Positions 35,440 to 44,889 are shown, numbered from the stretch's first letter. The stretch: 64,000 nucleotides of DNA from Rothia nasimurium (GCF_928391935.1 NZ_CAKMTD010000001.1:558001-622000); one strand, 5' to 3'. A program made the numbers and translations. The notes: generated from the letters alone by a model not told the origin.

Positions 35440-35976
35440 TTACTTACCAGCCTTTCCGACCTTGCGACGGATCTGCTCGCCTTCGTAGCGAACGCCCTTG
35501 CCCTTGTAGGGATCAGGCTTGCGCAGACCGCGGATGTTAGCTGCAACCTGGCCCACCTGCTGCTTGCTGATACCGGAAACGGTCAGCTTGTTAGCGCCCT
35601 CAACAGCGAAGGTGATACCCGCAGGTGCTTCGATGGTGATGGGGTGTGAGTAGCCAAGTGCGAACTCGAGGTCGGAACCCTTAGCGGTTACACGGTAACC
35701 GGTACCAACGATTTCGAGCTTCTTGGAGTAGCCCTCGGTAACACCGATGATCATGTTCTGGATCAGGGTGCGGGTCAGACCGTGCAGTGAACGTGATGCA
35801 CGCTCATCGTTCGGGCGGGTTACGGTGATAACACCGTCTTCGAGTGCAACAGCGATGGGAGCTGCAACTTCATGAGTCAGCTCGCCCTTTGCACCCTTTA
35901 CGGCAACCAGGTTGCCATCAATCTTTACCTCAACGCCGGCAGGAACCGAGATGGGGAGACGTCCAATACGTGACAT
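35440..35976 (-). CDS. rplF: 50S ribosomal protein L6
   Basis: A 178-residue protein near the sarcin-ricin loop. It begins [20 protein letters not shown] and has the C-terminal L6 signature near [20 protein letters not shown]. It follows rpsH by 25 nt within the spc operon. Confidence 0.97.
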   Translation of the reverse strand: MSRIGRLPISVPAGVEVKIDGNLVAVKGAKGELTHEVAAPIAVALEDGVITVTRPNDERASRSLHGLTRTLIQNMIIGVTEGYSKKLEIVGTGYRVTAKGSDLEFALGYSHPITIEAPAGITFAVEGANKLTVSGISKQQVGQVAANIRGLRKPDPYKGKGVRYEGEQIRRKVGKAGK

Positions 35977-36001
35977 TCTTCTTCCTTTCTCTTCTTACCG
36001 A

Positions 36002-36400
36002 CTACCAGATGTAAGCGACGACTTCGCCGCCAACACCCTTCTTCGCAGCCTGCTTGTCAGTGAGCAGACCTGAAGAGGTTGACAGGATTGCGATGCCGAG
36101 GCCACCGTGAACCTGGGGCAGGTTGGTGGACTTTGCGTAAACACGCAGACCCGGCTTGGAAATGCGGCGAACGCCTACAATGGAGCGCTCACGGGAGGGG
36201 CCGAACTTGAGTTCGAGGGTCAGGGTCTTACCGACCTTTGCTTCCTCTTCCTTGAAGTCGGCGATGTAGCCTTCAGCCTTGAGGATCTCGGCGATACGAG
36301 CCTTAAGCTTGGAGTAAGGCATTGACACGGTGTCGTGATGTGCTGAGTTTGCGTTGCGCAAACGGGTCAGCATATCTGCGACAGGATCTGTCATAGTCAT
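36002..36400 (-). CDS. rpsH: 30S ribosomal protein S8
   Basis: Central-domain assembly protein, and the spc operon autorepressor in E. coli. The 132-residue product shows [20 protein letters not shown] and the C-terminal [19 protein letters not shown] followed by GEVVAYIW. A start two codons later (ATG at 36394) is possible. No rpsN (S14) lies between rplE and rpsH. Confidence 0.97.
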   Translation of the reverse strand: MTMTDPVADMLTRLRNANSAHHDTVSMPYSKLKARIAEILKAEGYIADFKEEEAKVGKTLTLELKFGPSRERSIVGVRRISKPGLRVYAKSTNLPQVHGGLGIAILSTSSGLLTDKQAAKKGVGGEVVAYIW

Positions 36401-36467
36401 GGTGGGCTGAGCCCTTCCTCGTTATGGTTTCCTCACCTAGATGCGGTGCGGACCTATAACGTAGTCG

Positions 36468-37028
36468 TTACTGGGTCTTGAAGGGGAAGCCGAGTGCCTT
36501 CAGAAGCGCACGGCCTTCATCGTCGGTCTTTGCGGTGGTAACCACGGTGATGTCCATACCGCGAACGCGATCGATGGAGTCCTGATCGATTTCGTGGAAC
36601 ATGGACTGTTCGGTCAGACCGAAGGTGTAGTTACCGTTACCGTCGAACTGGCGATCCGAGAGGCCGCGGAAGTCGCGGATACGGGGAAGGGCCAGGGTGA
36701 CGAGGCGGTCGAGGAATTCCCACATGCGATCGCCACGGAGGGTGACGTGTGCGCCAATGGGCTGACCTTCACGCAGCTTGAACTGTGCGATGGACTTCTT
36801 CGCGCGGGTAACGAGAGGCTTCTGACCGGTGATAGCGGTGAGGTCGCGGATAGCACCATCCATGAGCTTCGCGTCCTTAGCAGCTTCACCAACACCCATG
36901 TTCACGACGACCTTAACGATCTTCGGTGACTGCATGACGTTCTCGTACTTGAACTCTTCCTGCAGGGCGGGGGTGACTACTTCGTTGAACTTAGTCTTGA
37001 AACGAGGGGTAATCTTTGCTTCGGTCAT
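36468..37028 (-). CDS. rplE: 50S ribosomal protein L5
   Basis: 5S rRNA-binding protein of the central protuberance, 186 residues. It shows [40 protein letters not shown] and [20 protein letters not shown]. The start overlaps the rplX stop as TAATG. Confidence 0.97.
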   Translation of the reverse strand: MTEAKITPRFKTKFNEVVTPALQEEFKYENVMQSPKIVKVVVNMGVGEAAKDAKLMDGAIRDLTAITGQKPLVTRAKKSIAQFKLREGQPIGAHVTLRGDRMWEFLDRLVTLALPRIRDFRGLSDRQFDGNGNYTFGLTEQSMFHEIDQDSIDRVRGMDITVVTTAKTDDEGRALLKALGFPFKTQ

Positions 37029-37363
37029 TAGATGTCCTTACCCGAGCTCTTGGCAACGCGCACGCGGATGGTGCGTTCCTTGCCATTGCGCTCTACGGTC
37101 TCGAGGCGGTAACCAACGCGGGTCGGCTTCTTGGTCTCGGGATCAACGATTGCAACGTTTGAAACGTGAATCGGTGCCTCAACCTTTTCGATGCCGCCGG
37201 CTTCGCCGGTCATGGGGTTTGCCTTGTTGTGCTTGGTGACGATCTTGACGCCTTCTACCAGCACGCGCTGGGTCTTAGGGAATACCTTAAGAACCTTGCC
37301 CTGCTTACCCTTATCTGCACCTGAAATGACCTGTACCAGGTCGCCAGACTTGATCTTAGCCAT
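37028..37363 (-). CDS. rplX: 50S ribosomal protein L24
   Basis: Assembly initiator of the large subunit, 111 residues. The KOW motif is visible in [20 protein letters not shown], with [20 protein letters not shown] after it. It follows rplN by 3 nt. Confidence 0.96.
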   Translation of the reverse strand: MAKIKSGDLVQVISGADKGKQGKVLKVFPKTQRVLVEGVKIVTKHNKANPMTGEAGGIEKVEAPIHVSNVAIVDPETKKPTRVGYRLETVERNGKERTIRVRVAKSSGKDI

Positions 37364-37366
37364 GAG

Positions 37367-37738
37367 TTAGAGCACCTCCGGAGCAAGTGAAATGATCTTC
37401 ATGAACTTCTTGTCGCGCAGTTCGCGGCCAACAGGTCCGAAGATACGGGTGCCACGGGGGTCACCATCGGTGTTCTTGAGAATAACTGCTGAGTTCTCGT
37501 CGAACTTGATGTAGGAGCCGTCGGGACGACGAACTTCCTTCTTGGTGCGGACGACTACCGCCTTGACGACGTCGCCCTTCTTGACGGTACCGCCGGGGAT
37601 TGCATCCTTGACGGTTGCGACGATGATGTCGCCAATGCCTGCGTAACGACGCTTTGAGCCACCGAGAACACGGATGGTCAGGATTTCCTTCGCACCGGTG
37701 TTGTCAGCAACCTTGAGTCGTGACTCCTGCTGAATCAT
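37367..37738 (-). CDS. rplN: 50S ribosomal protein L14
   Basis: Large-subunit protein at the intersubunit bridge, 123 residues. It starts [20 protein letters not shown] and has [20 protein letters not shown] and the end [10 protein letters not shown]. Normally rplN follows rpsQ directly; here the siderophore island separates them by about 20.8 kb, so rplN must use its own promoter in the leader at 37739-38090. Confidence 0.97.
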   Translation of the reverse strand: MIQQESRLKVADNTGAKEILTIRVLGGSKRRYAGIGDIIVATVKDAIPGGTVKKGDVVKAVVVRTKKEVRRPDGSYIKFDENSAVILKNTDGDPRGTRIFGPVGRELRDKKFMKIISLAPEVL

Positions 37739-38090
37739 ATTTCTCCTGTCGTCTCGCCGGTTCCGACACGCGTATAGTGCGAGCCAGCCTTGCGGAACAT
37801 TTCTACGGGATGTTGACGCGCCGGTCTCTCATCGCTTGAAAAGGATAGAGAGTTGGCGGACACGCCTGGGCTCTAGCCATGCCAACGAACATCTAGACCC
37901 GCGTGAGCGGGCGAACCCCGCCAGGTAGCGGCATTATGTTGTGGCACGGTAAGAACCGTGGTTGTGTGGGCATAGAGAACCACACAGAATCAAAACTCTA
38001 CCAGTTGATCAGCACTTAGAAAAGAGACCTTCCCTACAAAGAGTCCTAGCAGCACGTTGTTTTCAACACATCTTGCATCCTCGTAAATGC
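37739..38090. promoter_or_regulatory. Structured leader and promoter region of the rplN operon
   Basis: The ~350 bp before rplN hold no gene but several hairpins: CACGGT/ACCGTG (37945-37960, 4-nt loop), CCCGC/GCGGG (37898-37911, loop GTGA) and an imperfect CTCTCATC/GATAGAGAG pair near 37825-37855. No -10/-35 pair is convincing. The region must carry the promoter for the second half of the ribosomal cluster, and its structure suggests translational feedback control. Confidence 0.5.
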
Positions 38091-38132
38091 CTCAGGGTGG
38101 GGAGCCTCCCGTTGGAGACTCCCCACCCTGAG
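38091..38132 (-). terminator. Terminator after the propeller surface protein gene
   Basis: CTCAGGGTGGGGAG (38091-38104) pairs perfectly with CTCCCCACCCTGAG (38119-38132). On the minus strand it is followed by GCATTTACG. It insulates the rplN leader from the siderophore island. Confidence 0.78.
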
Positions 38133-38185
38133 CTAACGTGTGGAGTTACTACTGAGTGATGTTGTACCGTCTACCGTGCTACAAC

Positions 38186-40510
38186 TTAGGAAGCGCGACG
38201 GCGAGCGACGAATACCACCCAGCCTGCAACCAGTGCAAGGGCACCGATTCCTGCTAGTGCAGCAACCGAAGCGCCGGTCTGAGCCAGGCTGCCACCGCTG
38301 GCCTGCTTACCTGTCTGCTGGGTGGATGCTCCCACCTGAGAGCTAGTTGCACCACTGGCACTCTGGTTAGCTCCTGCCGCCTGCTGCTGTGAGCCTGCTG
38401 AACCATTGCCAGCCTGCCCTGTTGCTTCTGCGCTGGGTGCAGAGCTGGGGTCAGGGTTGGGGGCACCGGTCGGTTCTGTGCTGGGTGAAGCCGTAGACCC
38501 TTCGGTGGGCTGAACAGACGGCTCAGCGCTGGGAGCAACTGTTGGCTCAACGCTGGGAGCAGCAGTTGGCTCAACGCTAGGTGCCTGGGTGGGCTCAACA
38601 CTAGGCACCGGGGTAGGCTCAACGCTAGGTGCCGGGGTAGGCTCAACGCTAGGTGCCGGGGTAGGCTCAATACCTACAGCTGAGTCTACGAAGGTTCCGT
38701 AGCCGGCAAAAGCTGCCAGTGTTGAAGCAACTGTGGTGGCTTGGGGAGCTCCACAAGTGGTCTGAGGAGCCGGAGCAACAGTGACCTCCACGGGGATGCT
38801 TCGTGGCTGGTCCCCGTCCTTCAGGCTACCGGTGAGCACTCGCACCCTATGGGTTGATCCAGCCAACCAGGCGTTGTTGGAGTTCTCCGCGGTGGGCACA
38901 GGCAGGGTGACAGAGAATTTGCCTTGCGCTTCAGCTTCAATAGTACGAACGACGTTGCCCTCACCATCGTTCATCTGGGTTGCCCTGTCGTCATACAGAA
39001 GACCCAATACTGAGCCACCACCGGAGGGGTGGGTGAATCCGGTTCCAGTGAGGGTCATCTGGCCATTTTCAGAAACGTTTGTAACAACCAGCTTTGCCCC
39101 ATCAGCGCTGGAGCCTTCAAAACTATTGATTGCTTCAGCCGGTGTAACCGCCTGACCTGCCACTGTGCCATTGTCGGTAACTACGAACTTTGTCATGGCA
39201 TGAGCGTTGATGGGTGTAGCTTCAACCTCCTGCCAGTCGGCAGGTTGTCCCTCTGCAGCAACATTCCGCAGGCCCTTGATTTCAGTTGAGGCAGTAACGT
39301 ATTTGCCGGTCTTGTAGTCAAGGGTAAAAGGTACTTCCACACCGGTAAAGGCGGTTCCGCGCTCAAGACCGATAACACCGTGGGGGGTTACAACAACGTC
39401 GTTTGCCCCCATGCCTTCGCCGACGGTACGTGTTACGGTGCTGGCAATTCGGTCAGTTTGCCCGTCGATGACATAGTAGGAGCCGGTGGCTAGGTCGGTT
39501 GCATAGACCAGGTCTCGGGCTTCGTCAGCGTCGATGGAAAGCCCCTGGGTCCCAAAATTGATCCAGTTCTTGAAGGCACCGGTGGTCTTATCGTAGACCC
39601 CAACGCCTGCGTTGACGCCCTTGGATCCCTGGCTTGATACATAGAGTTCGTTGAGTGAGCGATCAAAGGTGACATCTGATGCGACAAGGTTTGCACTGGC
39701 GTCGTTACCCTGCAGGGCAAATTCATTGACGACAGTAAGCGTATTGAGGTCGACAACAACCAGCTTAGGGGTGCCAAAGACAGGGAAATAGCCTAGGCCT
39801 GCTTCATCATCCAGGGCGAAATTCATGACGCTTGCGGCCCGGCCAGAAGTATCACTGACGGGAATGGTTGCAAGATGCTGGTAGGTGGCGCCATCTAGAA
39901 CGACGATAGCCCCCTGGGTTCCGATGAAGACTTTGCCCTGTGAGGCCCGCACTTCGCGCGGATGGGCGGTTGTGATGGCCTGGCCCTCAGGAAGCCCCAA
40001 GGTCGTAAAGACCTGCTTCATGGTGGTCTGGTCAAAGGCCGTCACACTGTTAGTGCGGGTATTAGTGACCCACACGGTGCCGTTGACGTCATCTACTCCA
40101 ACGCCGTAGGCACCCGCGATCTGGAATCCAGCAGGGTTTTCCCCTTCCCAGCCACGGGGTGAGTAGCTGGCAGTGTTTAGACCGACAGTGTGGGTAATTT
40201 GCATGGTTGCCGGGTCAACCTTTGCAAGGGTTGAGGTCATGATAGGCGGACGCCCGCTGGAACCTGTAACCCACAGGGTATCGTTTGCCGCTGAGTACCC
40301 CAGCTGGTACTGCCCGGGCAGGCCCTGGTACTGGGTTGAGGCAACGTTAAACGCTCGGAAGGTGCAGTTCTGAGCAGGATCATTTGCAAATGCGCTCTCT
40401 GCTGAGGTGATAGGAGCAACCAGAAGCGCACCGAGCATCATTGCTGTTGCACTACCGGTAAGCAGGAAGCGGGAGCGGGTACGGCGGGGTGTCTGATGAG
40501 TGAGTTTCAT
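38186..40510 (-). CDS. LAXTG-anchored surface protein with YncE-like beta-propeller and repeat domain
   Basis: Secreted, wall-anchored protein of 774 residues. Layout: signal peptide with twin-arginine-like start (RRTRSRFLLTG) and cleavage near SAFA; a beta-propeller of YncE/NHL-like blades (about 45-420, e.g. GVGVDDVNGTVWVTNTRTNS and VDDQTD-like blades); one repeat domain near 480-585 with WLAGSTHRVRVLTGSLKDGD; six EPTPAPSV-type octapeptides; a Ser/Gln/Ala-rich stalk; then LAQTG, a hydrophobic helix and ARRRAS. LAXTG fits class E sortases. ATG at 40510 has AGAGGAC upstream; the ORF is open to 40567. Two DtxR-type boxes precede it, so an iron-starvation role in siderophore or heme capture is inferred. 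Confidence 0.8.
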   Translation of the reverse strand: MKLTHQTPRRTRSRFLLTGSATAMMLGALLVAPITSAESAFANDPAQNCTFRAFNVASTQYQGLPGQYQLGYSAANDTLWVTGSSGRPPIMTSTLAKVDPATMQITHTVGLNTASYSPRGWEGENPAGFQIAGAYGVGVDDVNGTVWVTNTRTNSVTAFDQTTMKQVFTTLGLPEGQAITTAHPREVRASQGKVFIGTQGAIVVLDGATYQHLATIPVSDTSGRAASVMNFALDDEAGLGYFPVFGTPKLVVVDLNTLTVVNEFALQGNDASANLVASDVTFDRSLNELYVSSQGSKGVNAGVGVYDKTTGAFKNWINFGTQGLSIDADEARDLVYATDLATGSYYVIDGQTDRIASTVTRTVGEGMGANDVVVTPHGVIGLERGTAFTGVEVPFTLDYKTGKYVTASTEIKGLRNVAAEGQPADWQEVEATPINAHAMTKFVVTDNGTVAGQAVTPAEAINSFEGSSADGAKLVVTNVSENGQMTLTGTGFTHPSGGGSVLGLLYDDRATQMNDGEGNVVRTIEAEAQGKFSVTLPVPTAENSNNAWLAGSTHRVRVLTGSLKDGDQPRSIPVEVTVAPAPQTTCGAPQATTVASTLAAFAGYGTFVDSAVGIEPTPAPSVEPTPAPSVEPTPVPSVEPTQAPSVEPTAAPSVEPTVAPSAEPSVQPTEGSTASPSTEPTGAPNPDPSSAPSAEATGQAGNGSAGSQQQAAGANQSASGATSSQVGASTQQTGKQASGGSLAQTGASVAALAGIGALALVAGWVVFVARRRAS
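38525..38668. repeat. 24-bp tandem repeat coding for octapeptides
   Basis: Six 24-bp units encode EPTPAPSV and variants (PVPSV, QAPSV, AAPSV, VAPSA) in the stalk of the wall-anchored protein. The first two units are almost identical in DNA. Copy number is likely to vary between strains. Confidence 0.85.
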
Positions 40511-40578
40511 CTGTCCTCTTAATACATGTGTGGTGGGGCAGGGCAACGAGGCCCAATTAGGATACATTCAGCGCTACA

Positions 40579-40597
40579 TAAGGATAGCCTTACCGAA
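40579..40597. promoter_or_regulatory. DtxR/IdeR-type iron box 1
   Basis: TAAGGATAGCCTTACCGAA matches the DtxR consensus TWAGGTWAGSCTWACCTWA at most positions. It lies about 70 bp upstream of the propeller gene start at 40510 (minus strand). Confidence 0.8.
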
Positions 40598-40600
40598 TAC

Positions 40601-40619
40601 ATAGTTAAGTTTTACCTAA
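40601..40619. promoter_or_regulatory. DtxR/IdeR-type iron box 2
   Basis: ATAGTTAAGTTTTACCTAA matches the same consensus less well; the right half TTACCTAA is best. It is 22 bp from box 1, a two-turn spacing suggesting tandem repressor dimers. Confidence 0.6.
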
Positions 40620-40669
40620 TTAATGACTGGAGGCAAGTATTTTTCCGCATTAGGTCATATTTTTCTTTC

Positions 40670-43600
40670 TTAATTGGCAGGACCTTGCAGAATTTGCTCA
40701 ATCAGAGCCGCTTTCAGCACGTCCGTATGACCCCCCTCAGCCACGACAAGCTCGTAATCTGAGCAATACGCCTTCCAGGCCTGGCCGGGGGCACCTGCCT
40801 CCAATGTCTGCTGAGCCGCTAGTAGAACGAGGGGAGCTTCAAGAGGGGAAGGAGTTCCCTGACGAACCCACTCCATCGCTTTTTGAACCAGCTTCAAACA
40901 GACCTGTAATCGCTCAGGCGGCAAAGAGCCAAGGGCACTACCACTTAGCCTCAGGGCCTCTATGACACCAGCTTCTGTCAGGTCTTCCTGCTCTAGCTCT
41001 AGGCCACCCAATCTCGCAATAGCCCGCCAGCGGTCTTCCTCTTGGCCAGGAGGGAAGGTCCTCCAGTAGGACTGGGGGTAGGCGTCCAGAACAAGAACTT
41101 TCTGGGGAGGAAGCCCCCTTGCCTCCAACCTGCAAGCCAATTCTTGTGCCATCATGCCGCCTAAAGACCAACCCACGAGAGTAGCTCCTCGCAGGTTAGA
41201 GTTCTGCATCTCAAGCAGTCTTTCAAGGGCCCTACCAGCTGCCTCCGTAAGAGAAGATGACTCCCCTCTGCTGGCCCCAGAATATTCTTCAGCCTGAATC
41301 AGAAAAACCGGGCTGCTTTCGGGAACCGCTGAAAGCAAAGGAGCATAGCACCAGCCCAGCCCTCCTGCTGGAGGCATAAAGATGACGGGGGCACCGCCGT
41401 CGCCAGAACGAAGCATCAAGCAGGGATCAAAATCGTCCAAATCCTCCTGAAACATGCTGGCAGCAAATCCCTCGGGCGTAGGGTTGGCAAAAATACTCAC
41501 CACAGAAACCTCACACCCGAATTCTTGACCCAGCTCCTCTGCCAGAACCATGGCCAGTAAGGAGTGACCACCAGCCGAGAAAAAGTCAGTAGCAGCCCCC
41601 ACCTCCTGCCCTAGGACACGGCTAAAGACCCGGCAACACCGTTCAACCGTAAAACTTGGTGGAGGTATTTCCCCAGCTTCTTCCTCCGGCAGGGGATAGC
41701 CCATCAGCTGGGAGCGGTCAATCTTCCCATTAACAGTCAGTGGAAGATTCTCAAGAACCTGCCAGTGGGTAGGAATCATGTAGTCACTCAGGTGCCGGGC
41801 AGCATGGTTCCGGGCAAGATCTACCGCTTCCTCAGAGCCCATTCCGGGAGCCGCCTCGACATAGGCGAGGAGGTACTCCTTAGCCCCTTCCTGACGGTAG
41901 ATAAGGCAGCTGCTGGCAAGAGAAGGGGCTTCAGAAAGAACAGTCTCAATTTCTGTTAGTTCAACCCTTTGGCCCCGGATTTTTATTTGGTGGTCTAGCC
42001 GCCCCCGGTAATACAGCAGGTTATCTTTGCCCCACACCACAACATCGCCTGTGGCGTAGACCGGTTGACCGAAATCGTCAGACGAAAAAGCTGCAGCTGT
42101 CATATCTGGCCGGTTAAGGTAGCCGTCACTCACCTGCACTCCGTGCAGGTAGAGTTCACCGCGCATCAGCGGTGGACACAGCTGGCCCGCTGCATCCCGA
42201 ATCGAAACTGCAGTATTCCATACAGGCTTCCCCATGGGCACAAGATCAGGCACCTGCCCGCGATCCAGGCAGTAAGCCGTGACGTCAATTGCAGCTTCAG
42301 TTGGCCCATAAAAGTTATAGATTTTTGCGCCCATCACCTGGTGGGCCTGCCGAACCAAGGATGCTTCAAGAGCCTCCCCGGAACACACTAGGGCCCGCGG
42401 CCCATCCCATCCTTGCATGAGCTCTTGCGCCTGCTTCGACCTCACAAAGGCTGCCAGCATACTTGGCACAAAGTGAAGCACATCAATTGCAGAACTGCTG
42501 ATAACCCTCGCTAGATAAGCGGGGTCGCGGTGCCCCCACGGGGCGCAAAGCACAGTTTTCGCCCCTTGGGTCACTCCCCAATAGAGCTCCCAGATATGAA
42601 CGTCAAAGGAAATAGGAGTCTTATGCAAGACCCGGTCTTCCTGCCCCAGGCTAATGAGCTGACTCTGCCAGGCGAGGCGGTTGTGGAGGGCTATGGCTTT
42701 AACACCCACGCCTTTGGGGCGGCCGGTAGAACCGGATGTAAACAAGATATAGGCCAGCTCATCAGCACCAAGAGTCAGCCCCTTCAACGCAGCGAGATCA
42801 CCCTCTGCTTCCCTATCTTCAAGATGTTCCGGGAAGCTCATGACCTTCACCCCGTACTCTTGGGATAGGTCTTCAAGCTGCAGCTGACTCAAGTAATCGC
42901 TGCTCACAACTAACTCAAGTTCGGCATCCTGACACATGCTACGAACCCTACTACCCGGAAGAGAAGGCTCAAGGGGAACATAGACCGCTCCAAGATAGGT
43001 TAGAGCAAAAACCACAACCATGAACTCGAGGCTGCGGTGGCCCCGGACCCCGACCCTGCTCCCCCGGTCTACTCCCCAGCTAGCCAGTTCAAGAGCCAAA
43101 CTCATGCTGCTATTTCGAAGCTGGGCATAAGTCAGTTCCCGTTCCCCCTGAAAATTCCAGGAACCCTGCTGGTAGGCAGGAGCCTCAACAAAAGCTACCT
43201 GATGAGGGATTTCCTGTGCCTTCTGCTCCAAGATAGCTGCAAGGGGCTTAAAATCTAGGTCAACGTGCTCCCCCTCCAAAGACTCCAGCAGAACTTCATC
43301 GCCTGGACTCAGCAAAGACAGAGAGTCCATAGAACCATCGTCGAGGGCAATCTGAGCCCACTTGCCTAGCCAATGAACAAGTCGCTGCGCTAAAGCATCA
43401 GCATCTTGGGCCAGGAGCAGATCAGTGTTGATGTCGATTTCTACCGAAAGCTCATGCCCCCGATAGGGCATCCCGCGGACGGTCACGGTCATATGGGGAA
43501 CAGGCCCGGCTGCCACGTTGATAACGCGCCCTCTCCCTGCGCTGCCGGCACTAAAGTGGGCATCGAAGGGCACGATATTAATCTGGGCTCCCCCCAGCAG

Positions 43601-44665
43601 TACCCCTTCCTGGGAGGCGCGTGCCTGCAGATCTTCATAGGGCGCAAGGGCATGTTCGGCGTTATATTTCATCCCAGCTTGCACCGCTTCTAGCGCTTTC
43701 CGGGCCTTACCACGGGCAGGGCAGACAAGCGGAAGCAGGTTCACAGCACTCAAAGCTGTTTGAGCACTCAGCCGAGGAGGGAGCCCCGGTATCAGCCGGT
43801 TCATTTGCGGAACCAGAGCCCGGAAGGAGTCCACCCCCTGATGCCTGCCCAGAAAAGCACCTACTGCCGCAACCATCATGTGCGGCCAAGAAGCCCTCGC
43901 GAGGTCACCAATTTTCCGGTAGGTGCTCTGCAACTCAGAAGAGAGTGGGACTCGAACACGCACAACGTCATTTGCTACCCCTGGGCCACCAGCACCAGGA
44001 GCAACATCCAGGCTCGGGTCCTCACCCCAGGCAAGCTCCGGTAGTTTCTGCAGGTAGGCGGCACGCTGAATCTCCAGCTCCTGCTGAAGGTGAGCGTCTT
44101 CTTCAGCAAGCTCAGCCAGAGAAGGACGCTTGTGGAAAGTCATTACTGCGCCAGCCTCTAGCTGGCTGTAGGCAGAAAAAATCTGCCGCAGGATCTCATA
44201 GGCAGCAAAACCGTCAGCAAGGAGGTGGTGAATGGAATGATAAAACCAGTGCTGGCCGTTGACCTGCACCAGGGCAGAATCGAGTCCCTGCCCCTGGCAC
44301 ACGGGCATGGGTTTTTGGCGCCGTTGCTGGGCCCAGGCTAATACGGTTGCTTCTTCATCTCCCGGTGCTGCCTCAAGGGATAGCTCTTCTAGAATCTGTA
44401 GACGCTGACTATGCTCCTCCGCTGGAAGCGCAGCCCACACCACCTCCCGCTGGATCTGGCCCCTATACCCTAGCTCAATGACAGTTCTTAGGGTTTCGTG
44501 TTCCGCATAAACTGCTCGGATAGCTCGTCGCAGGAGCCCTGCGTCCAAGAGGGTTTCAAACATTATCAGCTCAGCTGTGATGTAGCTAGAACCTTCAGGC
44601 TCAAGCTCAGTAGCAAAAAAGATTCCCTGAGCAGAACGAGGAAGAGGGTACCAGGTCAGTGACAT
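40670..44665 (-). CDS. entF: EntF-like non-ribosomal peptide synthetase (C-A-T-TE), predicted serine module
   Basis: A one-module synthetase of 1331 residues (EntF has 1293) expected to condense DHB with an amino acid and cyclise the trimer. Condensation domain: HHLLADG at 146-152. Adenylation: LFTSGSTGRPKG at 641-652; pocket residues by alignment to EntF are D688, V689, W692, H731, V760, S762, F785, I793, D794, K981, near the serine codes. Carrier: GGHSL with S1035. Thioesterase: GWSLGG with S1167, D1194, H1313. All catalytic residues are present. It is last in the minus operon, 1 nt after the carrier gene. No mbtH-like gene was seen. The product identity is inference. Confidence 0.9.
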   Translation of the reverse strand: MSLTWYPLPRSAQGIFFATELEPEGSSYITAELIMFETLLDAGLLRRAIRAVYAEHETLRTVIELGYRGQIQREVVWAALPAEEHSQRLQILEELSLEAAPGDEEATVLAWAQQRRQKPMPVCQGQGLDSALVQVNGQHWFYHSIHHLLADGFAAYEILRQIFSAYSQLEAGAVMTFHKRPSLAELAEEDAHLQQELEIQRAAYLQKLPELAWGEDPSLDVAPGAGGPGVANDVVRVRVPLSSELQSTYRKIGDLARASWPHMMVAAVGAFLGRHQGVDSFRALVPQMNRLIPGLPPRLSAQTALSAVNLLPLVCPARGKARKALEAVQAGMKYNAEHALAPYEDLQARASQEGVLLGGAQINIVPFDAHFSAGSAGRGRVINVAAGPVPHMTVTVRGMPYRGHELSVEIDINTDLLLAQDADALAQRLVHWLGKWAQIALDDGSMDSLSLLSPGDEVLLESLEGEHVDLDFKPLAAILEQKAQEIPHQVAFVEAPAYQQGSWNFQGERELTYAQLRNSSMSLALELASWGVDRGSRVGVRGHRSLEFMVVVFALTYLGAVYVPLEPSLPGSRVRSMCQDAELELVVSSDYLSQLQLEDLSQEYGVKVMSFPEHLEDREAEGDLAALKGLTLGADELAYILFTSGSTGRPKGVGVKAIALHNRLAWQSQLISLGQEDRVLHKTPISFDVHIWELYWGVTQGAKTVLCAPWGHRDPAYLARVISSSAIDVLHFVPSMLAAFVRSKQAQELMQGWDGPRALVCSGEALEASLVRQAHQVMGAKIYNFYGPTEAAIDVTAYCLDRGQVPDLVPMGKPVWNTAVSIRDAAGQLCPPLMRGELYLHGVQVSDGYLNRPDMTAAAFSSDDFGQPVYATGDVVVWGKDNLLYYRGRLDHQIKIRGQRVELTEIETVLSEAPSLASSCLIYRQEGAKEYLLAYVEAAPGMGSEEAVDLARNHAARHLSDYMIPTHWQVLENLPLTVNGKIDRSQLMGYPLPEEEAGEIPPPSFTVERCCRVFSRVLGQEVGAATDFFSAGGHSLLAMVLAEELGQEFGCEVSVVSIFANPTPEGFAASMFQEDLDDFDPCLMLRSGDGGAPVIFMPPAGGLGWCYAPLLSAVPESSPVFLIQAEEYSGASRGESSSLTEAAGRALERLLEMQNSNLRGATLVGWSLGGMMAQELACRLEARGLPPQKVLVLDAYPQSYWRTFPPGQEEDRWRAIARLGGLELEQEDLTEAGVIEALRLSGSALGSLPPERLQVCLKLVQKAMEWVRQGTPSPLEAPLVLLAAQQTLEAGAPGQAWKAYCSDYELVVAEGGHTDVLKAALIEQILQGPAN

Positions 44666-44666
44666 C

Positions 44667-44879
44667 TTAGGCAGTCGCCTCCCTCAAAAAGTGAAGGGTG
44701 GGATGGGCAACTAAGTCTGTAAATTCAATCTGATACCCGGCAGATGCCAGGTCATCGAGTAAGAGGAAAGCCCCCATTGAATCTAGACCTGCATCAAAAA
44801 TATTGCTAGACGGCTCAAGATCCTGTGAGCCCTGGGGAAGATAGGCGGCGAGAAGTTCTTTTAGCTGGTCAAGTGACAT
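44667..44879 (-). CDS. Free-standing aryl carrier protein
   Basis: A 70-residue acyl/aryl carrier with the phosphopantetheine attachment site S34 in FDAGLDSMGAF. It should carry 2,3-DHB from the DHB-AMP ligase to the synthetase. In EntB and DhbB this domain is fused to the isochorismatase; here the isochorismatase (55187) lacks it, and the carrier has its own gene between ligase and synthetase. ATG at 44879 with AAGGA upstream is chosen; the ORF extends to 44966 but that part overlaps the ligase gene. Confidence 0.88.
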   Translation of the reverse strand: MSLDQLKELLAAYLPQGSQDLEPSSNIFDAGLDSMGAFLLLDDLASAGYQIEFTDLVAHPTLHFLREATA

Positions 44880-44889
44880 AGGAGCGTCC

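Noticed and set aside
38525-38668. Possible CRISPR array
   Set aside because: The 24-bp units are head-to-tail without spacers and encode an in-frame octapeptide repeat in a surface protein.
43621-44262. Plus-strand open frame of 213 codons
   Set aside because: Antisense to the condensation domain of the synthetase; Gln/Pro/Ser-rich without any recognisable fold.
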